DNA of 64,000 nt from Neoconidiobolus thromboides FSU 785 (taxonomy: Eukaryota > Entomophthoromycota > Entomophthoromycetes > Entomophthorales > Neoconidiobolaceae). Made by a program: the position numbers and the translations under genes. The notes beneath the pieces were generated by a model, which did no database searches, was not told the DNA's origin, and worked only from the letters and a program-made list of their open reading frames with translations. The stretch is taken from positions 1-64,000 of the forward strand of contig MU626356.1 in NCBI GenBank assembly GCA_025603075.1, given 5' to 3'. This document shows positions 24,701-37,534 of the stretch, one piece after another. Each line of letters begins with the position of its first letter. The first letter of the stretch is position 1.

Positions 24701-24843
24701 TAATAAACCAATGATAAAATTGTTTTCAATCTTGATTCAAAAAAGTTATTTGTTGAAGCTTCAAAGTTTGGGTCTAAATAAGATATATGTTGAGAGATAT
24801 CTCTAAAAAGGTTGTCACCGCTATAAAATAAATCGCTTTTCAT
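21765..24843 (-). CDS. SSK1: Ssk1/Mcs4-type response regulator with pseudo-histidine-kinase N-terminus
   Basis: Phosphorelay output that controls the MAPKKK of the stress (HOG/Sty1) pathway. Exons 23863-24843, 22542-23817, 22372-22496, 21765-22322; introns 45-49 nt; 979 aa. The C-terminal receiver runs from NVLIVEDNPINQKIL to KPVSLVWLEKKIMEWGCMQA, with the phosphoacceptor in LMDIQLPVMDG (Asp796); the WGCMQALIDIEGWR end is the Ssk1 signature. Residues ~42-158 contain four hydrophobic segments. A helix then carries VEELRT near 200-205 where a kinase has (S)HELRTP, so the phosphorylatable His is absent. A region near 320-420 resembles a HATPase fold without its G boxes. Residues ~440-590 look like a degenerate first recei­ver. 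A Ser/Pro-rich linker precedes the true receiver. Identity as Ssk1 is secure; the pseudo-kinase reading is inference. Confidence 0.92.
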
Positions 24844-25442
24844 CGTTTCTAAAGATCAAGTAATATGTTTATTTGTAAAGAGTTTGATGCCGTATTAATT
24901 TTTTGTCATAACCTTATAATTTCAACAACTATTTTATCAATCTATAAGAAATGTTACTTATTCTTTTCTAATTTACCCTAAATAATGCAACTTTGCATTA
25001 ATGAGCGAATTTCATTAAAATCTTTTTTATTGGTTTGAAGTATTTGCAAATTAGTTAAAGTGAGGAAGAAAGTCCACCTTTTCAAATTGTAATAAAATAG
25101 CAAATATGAAATCTTAATTTGTTTTAAAAAATTCAAATTAAACAATATGATTATACTATAAATAGCTCAAATAAATAAAACTATATAAATATATTTTAAC
25201 AGATGACTGATCAACAATATGACAAAGCAAGTTTAAAAGCACAATTATATAACAAAAAGCTGTATAATAAAGGAAATATCAAATAGATTTAAATAAAAAA
25301 ATTTAATTTGATGTCATTTTAAAATTGCCAATAAACTTTATAAAGAGTATCAGAAATCTGAACTTTTAAAAGTATTATTTTCAAAGCTATCTCTTGCAGT
25401 TTTAATCCTTGATATATCACAAAGCTATACACATGACAATGA
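24844..25442. other. Intergenic, upstream of SSK1
   Basis: Holds the SSK1 promoter region. A 27-codon ATG frame at 25203-25286 has no recognisable features. Confidence 0.5.
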
Positions 25443-25542
25443 TGTAGAGATGTATTTTTTGTTTAAGAATTTTACTAACAATCTTTCTGCTCAAATAGTG
25501 CTTAAAAAAAGGAAAAAGTGATGAAAATAAAAAACATCCCAT
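25443..25542 (+). mobile_element. MITE copy 4
   Basis: '+' orientation. The left end has drifted to TGTAGAGATGT and the right end is ACATCCCATG. The core AGTGCTTAAAAAAAGG has lost the perfect AGCGCT. Confidence 0.82.
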
Positions 25543-26002
25543 GTCCTTATCATTTATATTACTTAAGGGCTGGTTTTTGCATTAAAAAACAGTCGAATAT
25601 GTACTATTTGAAGTCATTTATGAGGAGTTATCTAGTGAATAGTAACGTTGCTAGCAGTACAAAGCAATACTATTAAACTTGGAAAAATAATAGAAGACAT
25701 CAATATTGCAGTATACATGATTAGAAATCAAATAGTAATAGTAATAACCAATTAGAAATTTAAAATTTTATATTTTAATGAAAAAACATCCCTTTATTTC
25801 TGACACAATTAAGTTTGAAACATCAAGAGTTAGAGTTTGGTTAAATTTTAAACTCTAGTAACAACTTTATAGTGTGAAATTCTATTGTTTAAAACTTTAA
25901 CTTTATGTGTTTATTAGAAATAGGGTTTAATAACTAAATTCATTAAGAATTATTAATTTCATTGAAAATCATAGCTAAAATAAAGTATATTAATATTAAG
26001 AA
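25543..26002. other. Intergenic downstream of MAPK
   Basis: About 460 bp, nothing recognised. Confidence 0.5.
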
Positions 26003-27543
<1,541 letters not shown>

Positions 27544-28696
27544 CAATTAAGAAAGATACTTAATAGCAATTACAAATAAAAAACTAAATTTTAAAATTGA
27601 GAATAATTATATACGTTGGACAATATTTAGTGGCTTCTAATTTAATGCTTTAGTTTAATTAAACCTGCCACTCATTTATTGCATTTTAATTTGTATTGGT
27701 CCTTTTATTTGTTAAAAATTGATTGCTAATTGGTTTTAACACTTTCATATTCTTAACATAATTTATAGTCAATAAATTTATAGAACTGCAAACGTATTAA
27801 TAAATTAAAATTATTAATTATATCCGAATGTTATAAAGTTTGTATATATTGAAATCTAATTATATCAAATTGCTTGGATTAATATATTAATATTCCAGTT
27901 AAAATTTTATATTGAACTTTATAGAATATAAATTTATTAATGTTAATTAAACAAAGTAAAATGCAGTTTAATAGTGTACAATTTATGCAATACTACTGTT
28001 AACTTAAATCCGCTATTAAATTGTTATTTAATAACAATTTAGAGATTATTATACAAGAAACATAGGATCTAAAAAAAGTGGATTTTATTAACATTGTTTT
28101 TAACAATGGTTTTTTTTATAAGCATTACGGCTATCGCACTATACTCCCCTTAATTTGTAAACGAACGTATCAAGCATGCTGGTTTGATGACTATTGTTAA
28201 ATAAAAGCATGTTTTGTATTAACATCTTTTTTAATAACCTTGCTATAAACAGAAGTATGATCAACTACTATTAATAATTATAAAAAGAGACCAGCAAGTA
28301 GCAAAAATGTGTAGATAACTTTAATAAGATTATTTCATAAACTAAAATAAATACCTCTATTGTATTGTAATTCAAAGCTAGAAACTGTTTTCTAATGTCA
28401 ACAATTTATTTTTACCAACAATAATTTTTAAATAGAACTAAAATTCCCTTTCAATGATAGCAACTAATTTATCACCAAAATTCCGATAGGTGTTATCATA
28501 CTTAAGTAATTTTTGTTACTAAGCATAAGTCATTAAATTTGGCTAAAACACAGCCAAACTGATCAGAGATTCATTAGCAGAATTTCCAAATTTATTCAAA
28601 AAATAATAAACTTTGGGAATTTATGGAAAATCGTTATTAAAAATAAGAAAGAGTGGAACAAGTAAAAATTTAATTAATCTTTCTTATAAATAAAAT
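27544..28696. other. Divergent intergenic MAPK/syntaxin
   Basis: 1.15 kb bidirectional promoter region. No gene or MITE recognised. Confidence 0.5.
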
Positions 28697-29763
28697 ATGT
28701 CTTTTAACGATCTTGAAGCGGGGTTTGGTGGTGGTTTAAAGAGCAATCAAAACTCAGGTAATATATAGTTGATAGATCTATTCAAAATACTAATCATTAT
28801 ATTCAGATGCTTTGACTAAATCCATTTCTCAAAAAATATTCAAGATAACTTCAAACGTATCCAATCTTCAAAGGATTGTTAATTTACTTGGAACTCAAAG
28901 AGATACTCAGGCGTTAAGGAGTCAAATGTAATATCAATAATATACTGAATTTAAAGTTATTAAACAAAAATAGGCATGATGTTACTGAGTCAACGAGAGA
29001 GATGATAAAAGTTACCACAAAAGATATAAAGTCACTTACAACCAATACTAGTAGTTTATCTTCTGAAGAATTGGTAATACTTACTAAGTTTTTAATTTAA
29101 ACGAATAACCGCTTTATAGAAACAACGTAAACTTGGGCAGCACAAATTAACGAAAGACTTTCAAAAAGTTTTGGCTCAGTTTCATTCGATTCAAAAAATT
29201 TCTGCTGAAAAATCAAGGGAAGTTGTTGACTATATACACAATGTGCAAGAGTAAAACTTTATTAAATTGATGAAATTTAAATTAATTGGCTTTTTTTAGG
29301 GATGAAGAAAAAGAAGAGCAACCATTGCTTTTGCAATCTAACCAGAGGTATTACTGGCAATTTCTTTAAGAAAATAAAATTAATTTTTTTTAGGGTCCAA
29401 GTTCAATCATTAGATAACGAGATTGAATTTAACCAAGGCCTTATCGAAGAAAGAGAAAGAGAGATCCAAGAGATAGAACAAGGAATAACAGAATTAAACG
29501 AAGTCTTTAGAGATTTAGGGACATTTGTCAATGAACAACAAGGGCTTTTAGGTAAATGCTTATTAATAAATAGATATTTATTAATTTAAAATACAGATAA
29601 TATCGAATCCAATGTTTCCAATGTTGCAGTTAATATTTACCAAGCTAATACCGAATTGAACACTGCTAACGAATACCAGAAGAAGTCTAGAAAAACAATG
29701 TGTTATATCTTTTTAATTTTGTTTGTTGTGTTGTCCATCTTTATTTTGGTTATATTCTCTTAA
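28697..29763 (+). CDS. Endosomal Qa-SNARE, syntaxin 7/Pep12 type
   Basis: Tail-anchored t-SNARE for fusion at prevacuolar/endosomal membranes. Exons 28697-28757, 28807-28927, 28974-29073, 29120-29250, 29300-29347, 29394-29551, 29597-29763; introns 45-51 nt; 261 aa. An N-terminal three-helix (Habc) region spans about residues 22-125, followed by an acidic linker DEEKEEQPLLL. The SNARE motif starts near 165 (EIEFNQGLIEERE) and has the zero-layer Gln in FVNEQQGLLDNIE. EYQKKSRKTMC sits just before a C-terminal membrane anchor (YIFLILFVVLSIFILVIFS), closely following the syntaxin-7/12 pattern. Vam3 is the main alternative. Confidence 0.92.
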
Positions 29764-30680
29764 TATCATGTTTATTTAAATCTAATTTTACTTTAATGTT
29801 AATTTTGGTTTTCTTTTTAATATAGTATAAGTCATACTTTAGTTTACACTAGTTATACTCTTATTTCAAAGTCGTATGCTCTTTACCCACTAACAAAATA
29901 CATTTCAATATCTCACTTATAGCAGTTTTGTAAAAAAAACAAATTAATTGTATTGTTGTTTAATCTTGATAAGGGAAGTTTCTACATTATTACTGACAAA
30001 TGCAAATCCTCCTTATTAGAATGATTCTAAAAAGAGTAAATTGTGCTTTTAGAAAACTCATACTCATAAAAAGAATTATTAAGTTTATAATTAGCACACT
30101 AACTCTAGCTTTACAATTGAATATTCCTATATTGATTATATTAGATTCATTAAAAACATAAGGTTAGGATTTGCTCAATCCTTCTTTTTGAGCTTGAATA
30201 TTGAGCAAATCATAAATCAAAATGAAAAAAAATGTATCATTCAATCAGTCAAATAAAAATCCCAACTAAAAACATTGCATTTAATGAAAATTAAAATTTA
30301 AAATAAGTTGAAAAATCCAGCCAAAGATTAAGAACCTAAATTCATAAAAATCAGAAAGCTATTTATTATCATATCGAGTAAGGAATAAGTATAATTTATC
30401 ATCTTCACGACTATAATTGTTTTATACTTTAACTCTACAGCTAAAATATTCTGATATTATTCTCAAAGTTATATTATTAAAATAGTCACGGAAACAGTTA
30501 TTTAAATCATTAACTATAGTTTTATAAATTAAGCATTAATTAGTTAATTAAAATAGTATACTTTAACGCCATTCTGTTAGTTTGAAGTACTTTCTGTATC
30601 AATAATTTTTTCACACTATCGATAACTGCTAAATGTTGTATAAGATCAACTAATAAATTATTTTGAACTTTATCATGGTT
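29764..30680. other. Intergenic, no gene seen
   Basis: About 0.9 kb downstream of the syntaxin gene, AT-rich, nothing recognised. Confidence 0.5.
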
Positions 30681-30791
30681 TATTTAAAAAATGGAAAGTG
30701 ATGAAGCTAAAAACACCCCCGTATACTTAAGTGCTATTTAAGCAGAAAAATTGTTAGTAAAATTCTTAAACACAAAAATACATCCCCATAT
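30681..30791. mobile_element. MITE copy 5, rearranged (two right/left halves joined)
   Basis: 30681-30725 reads as the last ~45 bp of a '+' element (AAAAAATGGAAAGTGATGAA then ACACCCCCGTATA). 30726-30791 reads as the last ~65 bp of a '-' element (CTTAAGTGCTATTTAAGCAG through CATCCCCATA). The opposite end of each is missing, so this is a chimera of two partial elements. Confidence 0.75.
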
Positions 30792-31393
30792 AAATACAGA
30801 TTCAATTCTAAATACTATTTGTAAAATATACATATAATATTAGAATAAATTAAAATATAGCTGAAGTTTTTTAAGCTAAATAAATTAAATGGATTAAACA
30901 AACTAAACGTTAAGTTCACAATGTTCGTAAAATATAAACAAATGTAATAATAATTAATATGGATGTCTAAAGGCTATTCTATAAAGTCTTTTAAAAGTAT
31001 CTATCACCTCAATGTTAATTTTTAAGTAAACATTCGATTTAATAATTCAAACAACTAGTTGAATTTTATGATAAAGCTTTATATAATGTTCTTTAAACAA
31101 TGATACTTTACTATATTTGAAACCTTAGTAAAAAGCAGTGTTTATATGACAATAGTAGCATTATATAATAAGAATAAATAAATAATATAAATTTTTAAAA
31201 TTGCTATAGCCATAAATGTTAAAAATTAAAATTGATTTGTTATGCTTCCAAATTTAATCTAGGATTATTATAAAAAGGGGTCACAATAAAAATGATCGTA
31301 CCATTTGTTGTCCACAAGTATCCAATCATTTAAATCAAGCTTTTTACTTTAAAGAATCAAAATGCTTTTTTATAAATAGCGATAACAATAATA
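30792..31393. other. ERG27 upstream region
   Basis: About 600 bp, nothing recognised beyond AT-rich promoter-like DNA. Confidence 0.5.
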
Positions 31394-32656
31394 ATGAAAA
31401 CAGTTGTCATTACAGGGATTACAGGGTATAATTTGTATTATCCTTTACGTCAATTTATATCTGATGTTTAATTTTAGAGCAGTTGGTAAAGGTATTTTGA
31501 TTTCCTTACTTACCCGTTTCACAGACATCAAGATCTATGGAACAGCAAGAAATGCTGACAGAGTCTTAGCTTTATTTGAAGAAGTAATACTCAATTTGCC
31601 ACCAATCGTAAAGAAAGCAATTGAAGAGGGGAAGGTTGTTTTAATTCCTTTGGAATTGGATACTTCGGACGTGGATAGTATTTCAAGTGCTTGTAAAAAG
31701 TTGAGTTCAAGGTAATTTAATACCTGCTTAATTAAGTTCCTTGAATTAATTTGGTCTAGTGAAGATAAAATAGACACTTTGTTTTTAAACGCTGGTGCAT
31801 TGATAGCAAATGGAATTTCTTATTGGGGTATAGTTCATCAGCTATTGTTTGATATTCGAACTTTTCCAGTTAAACCAAAGTATATTAACCATGATGGAAT
31901 AAGTATGATCAATAAAGAGATTTCAAAATCTTTTTATACCAATGTATATGGGCACTATATTATGGTAAAACAGAATACAATAAGTGAAGTCTATAATAAT
32001 AATTTATAGATCAGAAAATTAACTGAAGTTTTAAAAAAATCCCAAGATGCTAGAATTATATGGACTGGATCTTCAGAAGGAGAAAAAGAATTTTTCGATA
32101 TTGAAGACATACAAGGGATGAAAAGGTATGTTACTAACAATAATAATATATAATAACAATATTGAACTTTGTATCAAGTATAAACCCCTATGGCTCCAAC
32201 AAATACTGCCTACAACTCTTATCGGAACTTTTCAACCAAGAATTTAAAGCTAAAAACTATCCAATTACATCTATTGTTACTTCACCTGGTGTCATAGCAA
32301 GTAATATAGCAAACACTTTGCTTCCTCCATTATTTGTGATGATCTTTATGACCCCAGCTTTGATTATCGTAACTAATACTACTTCATCCTCTTTTAGACT
32401 AATACTAATTTTCAACTAGATGAGATTATTATTTGGCATACCTGAACTTACCATCAGCCTTAAGAATGCATCTGCTTCCATTTTGTATTCTTTTGAAATT
32501 CCACTGGGTGAGATTGACTCTAAATGTAGATATGACGCTACTTCAGATCGTTTTGGAAAATCGAAGGTGGTTAAAACTAAGTTTACTGATTTTACACAGG
32601 AGGATCTGAAATCTTTGGATTTATATTTGAAAGATTTGGATAAGAATACCTTATAA
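31394..32656 (+). CDS. ERG27: 3-keto-steroid reductase (Erg27)
   Basis: NADPH-dependent short-chain reductase that reduces 3-ketosterols during C4 demethylation in sterol synthesis, on ER/lipid droplets. Exons 31394-31425, 31478-31711, 31760-31964, 32010-32125, 32179-32368, 32420-32656; introns 45-53 nt; 337 aa. The first intron splits the nucleotide-binding motif, which splices to TGITGAVGKG. Also present: FLNAGA, a Ser-rich WTGSSEGE strand and the active-site INPYGSNK (YxxxK). LLPPLFVMIFMTPALII is a membrane-dipping segment like that of HSD17B7/Erg27, and this sets it apart from generic SDRs. The last intron removes an in-frame extension ending in TAG. Confidence 0.85.
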
Positions 32657-33057
32657 TGACAAAAAAGAAGTACAGAGTAAATTTTAAATCATTAGTAATT
32701 GAATAATTATATCTTGGAGTGATGATGTTTTTGAATAAGTATTAATAATATACTTTCTTTATCATTAAATATTCTAAGTTGAACTATTAGTTTATAATAT
32801 TTCAATTTCAAGTCTAAAATAAACAATAAAATTAATAATAGATAACAATTACCTGATATTCAATTTATTATAAAGCTTTAAGAAATAATGTTATTAAATA
32901 AAATATGAAATATATGCGCTAAATAATTTTTAATACATTCTTTAAACATAAAAATATCTTAATCTATTTTAAGAGCCAACTTTTTCCCATTTATTCTAAG
33001 GTTAAAATTAACTTTTACTAAACATATTAAAGCTTAAACTAAACATTGATCCTTTCT
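32657..33057. other. Convergent intergenic ERG27/eIF3e
   Basis: About 400 bp, nothing recognised. Confidence 0.5.
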
Positions 33058-34704
33058 TTAAGCTTTGGTTTGTCCTTGACGATGAGCACCAGCAGCTTCT
33101 TTATTATTATGACGACGATTTGAGTTGTTCTTAGCTTTTGATTGATCCTTATTAACATCAGCAATAGCATTGTCTCTCTTCTCGATGCCATTCGCTATAA
33201 TTTGAGTTTGGAAAACAGCGTCCCTAGTCTTTTCAATCATTTGACGATAGATTGATGTATTGATAGGGTTCATCACTACTGAATTATCATTAAAATCAAT
33301 CTTAGCGTCAACTCTAGCATCGCGGATAAGGTTGACAATCCATTTTTCGCCTTCTTCAGGTGATAAATTGAGTAATTTAGCAAGCTGTGTAATGTTGATA
33401 CGTTGATTAATACGACAATAAGCTTCTAAGATTAAGGTACGAGCGTTTTCAAGGAACTCATCAAGTGAAGAAACTAAAAAGAAATCATTGGCAAAAAGAT
33501 TTTCGCATTCTTTAAGTTTAGATTGAGCTTCATCAAAGTCAAATCTTACATAAAGTGCTTCTGTAAACTGAGTGATAGGGTCATTGTAAGCATGTGCTTC
33601 TTGTTGTACTATTTTAATCAAATCTTTGATAACATTCTTACGACGACGGTTGATAATAGCAGCTGCAGATATATAACGTAAAATCCATGGACATGAAGTT
33701 TGTATAGTGTTGATATATTGAGGTTGGAAAAATAAATCTAACAAATATTCTTTACCCTTTTGATGATTAAAGAATACAAATAAGGACCAATGGATGAGGA
33801 AAGTTCTTTGATGAAGTTGATGAATGGAAGAAGTATCTCTCTATATAAATATAAGTACCCTGTTTTTCATATTAAATTATAATATTACGTTTGTTTCAAT
33901 AGAATCTTTCACTTTTTGTAACTCTGTAAAAGCATTATCCCAGTTTCCAGTAAGAATCTCAGAAGCTAATCTACCCCAAAGAGAAGATAATAATAAGTTA
34001 TCATCTACGGACTATAAAAATTAAGTAAAGCTTATCAAAACGATTCATTTATAAAATTACCAAAACTTGAAAGTGATAAAGCATTTCAGAACAACCACCA
34101 TAGTTACCACAGCTAAACTGAAACTGTCCAAACTTATATAAAGTTTCAATTGATTTTGCATCAAACTTAAATAAAAAATGAGTATTTTAATTCATCGTAA
34201 AACTACCTTCTATTGTCTATTATATTTTATAATCAACTTACATCATGATTCTCATTTAAAAACTTCAAGTTAAACTCTTTGTCCTGACGTAAGGCCGAAA
34301 TAACTTCTGGGTTTTCAATAACATCCATAACTTTTTGAGCTTGCTTATTTAATTCCTCTAAGTTACTTAACACTTTCTCACGTTTGACAATAAACTCTAA
34401 ATTCTTGTTAATACCATGTTGATAATACTCTTGCTTTTTAAACTACCTTCTGGAACCTCTTCAGTACTGTTCAATTCCTTATAAAGTTTGGCAGTAAAAT
34501 CCACCATATTTGTTTTGGAAAGTAAATCGTACTTGGCTTTTGTGACATCAGTAGAGTTATAGATCTAAGTTTATATGTTAAATTTATTGTATATCTTCAA
34601 ATAACCAAAGCTACCTCATTGATCGATAAAAATTCTAATAATGGAAAGGTAAGATGACGGTCCAAATAAGGTACCATCTTCGCGGTTAAATCATATTCGG
34701 CCAT
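33058..34704 (-). CDS. Translation initiation factor eIF3 subunit e (Int6)
   Basis: PCI-domain subunit of eIF3, which scaffolds the 43S pre-initiation complex. Exons 34615-34704, 34447-34564, 34242-34396, 34061-34165, 33889-34011, 33058-33840; introns 48-76 nt; 457 aa. The N-terminus [20 protein letters not shown] and [13 protein letters not shown] is diagnostic. The helical repeat region leads to [20 protein letters not shown] and the PCI winged helix ([34 protein letters not shown]). The tail after residue ~415 is Asn/Lys/Gln-rich and longer than in animals. The 50-nt second intron reads open for most of its length and hides an apparent frameshift. Confidence 0.95.
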
Positions 34705-35504
34705 TATTGGGACTCGTTGAGTTTTATTAAAACAAGGGATTTAATGGCTTGAGGTTTATTTTTTTAGACATTTTTTGTAAATTTGAATTTTGGATTAATA
34801 TTGGATTTATTGTGGGTTGTTTATTAGTTCTTTTAATCTAGTGATTAAATAAAAAATAAATGGTTTAAAAAATAAATAAAAAATAAAAACTACGAGTACT
34901 AGCTAATTTGAAGAAGTATATTAAGCGAATCAGATATACAATAATGGTATGATTTACTTTATTATATAAACACTGAATCAAGAAGCATGCTTTTGATCAT
35001 AATTTGCTATAATAGTAAAAGTTCATATCACTTTGAATCTAATAGGATAATTTTTTAATTATTTTAATTTTTAAACTCAAAATTGATCAAATGCTTAAAC
35101 TGAAATAGAAAAAACACTCTTTTAATTAACTAATAGAGATCATCATTATAAACTTATTGCTTTGAAAAGTAAATTGTATTTTTTAAATGTAATATCGAAA
35201 TAATCGAATTTAATAAGATAAATTCAAAATTACTGGAAAAGATCGTTATTAGAGTATCAGATAAGAGATGAGCTATAATTCTAAAATCTATATATATCCT
35301 TTGGTAATTCTATTTGATTAAATCAACACTCCAATTAATTATTCCGTTCAAGTACCAAAATTAGTACAATTAAAATTTTATCTAAAACTGTCTTACTTTT
35401 TTAACATTCAAATTTTTAGCTTTAGTATAGATAGAGAGTAGAATGATCAAGGGAACGAGTAACTACGACATAATATTGACCAAATTTTTAATAAAATAAA
35501 CAAT
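34705..35504. other. eIF3e upstream region
   Basis: 0.8 kb, AT-rich. The last part (from ~35470) may already belong to the decayed HTH-repeat copy that follows. Confidence 0.5.
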
Positions 35505-36731
35505 GAGGCTGTAAGCAACGAGATCAAAGCGATATTATGAGAGTCAGTAATTAATCAGGGAAAGATTATAAAAAAGGTAACAGAAGAATTGTGTATAAAC
35601 TATAATGCTATGTCATCAATTGTTTTTCGAGAAAAAAGGAGATTATATGAGTAAGCATTTACAGAAGGAAGAATGGAAGATGACAAATCGAAAGATGTCG
35701 TTACTAAAATATAAAGCAAGTGATGGAAATGAGAAAGATATGTGGGAGTTAATAGCCAAGCAAGAGGCATCTTCAAAAGAATCGATCCATCAGTTAGGGA
35801 TTAGCTCTAGTAGTGCGAGCATAATTTCGTATGAAAGGGAAAAACGATCAGAAGACAACTTAAATTACCGAGAAGCGAATGTGAAGGGTAATGGTAAACT
35901 AAAAGTATTCCTGCACAGTTTTTGTGGCAAAAAGTCTTCAGAGTATAAAGAAGATTCGTTAAACATAATTACTAAGCATAAGAAATCCCCAAAGAAAGCA
36001 GTAGAATTATTGTCTCTTAACTTTCATTCTCCAAAAGCAATCGCTTGTAGGGAAACGAAAATAATAAGAGAGACTGTAGCCAATAAAGGAATAAGTAGCA
36101 ACAACAATGATGACTTAGCTAATTTTATCAAATTACCATATAGTGTAATAGGCGAAGATACCAAAATGGATTTATGGGATATAGTTATGAATCAAGGAAT
36201 GTCGATCAAAAAAGCTAGCGAACAGTTTTCTATTGGTTATCGAGCTGCAAAGGAAGCTATTGCTAAAGAAAGAAAGAAAGAAAAGAGATGGAGCTACAAA
36301 TAGGATAGTGGAAAATAGTGGAGAAAATAGGAAATGCAACAATACTGTTACTAAATCATCAGGTATAAGTAGCGATACCAAGAAACAACTATGGGAGTTA
36401 TTGGTTAATTGAGGAAAACCAATGAAAGAAGTAGCTAAGCAATTATTTGTTGAATACAACCCAGTGACAGAAATTATTCATAGAGAAAAAGAAAGATTAA
36501 AATTTATGAATGAACGAAAAAAAACAAAGGAAAGAAGATAGCTTAAATAGCTTTATCAGTGAAACCTATAATAAAACAACCGATGAAATTAAAAGAGAAT
36601 TGCATGAGTTTTTAGAAAAATATTTTTATTTTTTTGAACAAACATCGGATTTATTAAGGATTACATATCATAAAGCAAAAGTGGGTGTAATAAATGCAAG
36701 AAAGAAAATAAGTGAAAATGAAAATAAGTGA
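35505..36731 (+). pseudogene. HTH-repeat family member A (decayed)
   Basis: Paralogue of the intact six-repeat gene at 37535-38851, lying 0.8 kb upstream in the same direction. Repeat by repeat: 35512-35644 gives ESVINQGKIIKKVTEELCIN after a stop, then another stop. 35605-36303 is open (232 aa) with three degenerate repeats, ending IGEDTKMDLWDIVMNQ and SIGYRAAKEAIAKERKK. 36330-36500 gives SGISSDTKKQLWELLVN, an in-frame TGA, then GKPMKEVAKQL. 36510-36731 holds the last, divergent repeat (NKTTDEIKRELHEFLEKYFY). At least two stops and two frame changes break it. Similarity extends into the 3' flank. Confidence 0.8.
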
Positions 36732-37534
36732 AAATGAAAATAAGTGAAATTAATTGCTCAGAGATCGATAAAATAAAGGACGCCAAAGGCTGTTGGAAGT
36801 TTAAAAAAATAATGAAACTTGAAAGATACTATCATTAATGGCAGATAATTATTATATCTTCATTAGAAATATTATTTATTACTTATTGCTGTATAAATTA
36901 TTTACTTTTAAAGCAGCAGGGGATTACATATGGTTGTGAAAATAAAGTGCAAAAATCAAATTTGTGAAATTTTATCACAAACAGTTTTACTTAACTTCCA
37001 ATAAAAATAAATTTTAAATATTGTATTATATAAAAAGTGAATGAAGTACTAAAACATAAAACGCTTTCGTAAAATCTTTAACACCCCCTGCTTTAAATTT
37101 TAAGTAAATTATATTATTAATAAATATTTTACATAATTAAAATGTTAAATATTATTTTAAGCTTAAATATTGAGCAAACTGTTGACTGAATTGGCAGAAA
37201 AAACATAACCTTTTGATTAGTTGATTGAAAATTTTGTTATTATAAATGTGCCTTAAAATGGGGATTTCTATTTTTAAAGTATAGTAAAATTGAAGTATTT
37301 GACCATCATTTAATAAGATAAAATTTACCCAACTTGGACAGGTTCCATATCAAAATATAAAAAAAATAAGGTAATATTAAGATGATCGATTACATTTTCT
37401 AGATTCATAACAAGTTACATTAAACTTCAACGCTTCAGTTAATGAATTGTTTTAGGCGATACAATTGATACATTAATGCCTAATTTAAAAACGATCCTCT
37501 TTATTTAGTTTTAATTACCATTTTTTAGATTCCA
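36732..37534. other. Spacer between HTH-repeat genes A and B
   Basis: 0.8 kb. The first ~370 bp resemble the 3' flanks of copies B and C (for example AAAGCAG..GGATTA followed by TGTGAAAATAAAG), so duplications carried flanking DNA. The rest is the promoter region of copy B. Confidence 0.55.

Noticed and set aside
34397-34446. Apparent one-base frameshift or 23-nt intron in eIF3e after STEEVPE
   Set aside because: A normal 50-nt GT..AG intron (34397-34446) restores the frame directly to [10 protein letters not shown]; the open reading through it is chance.
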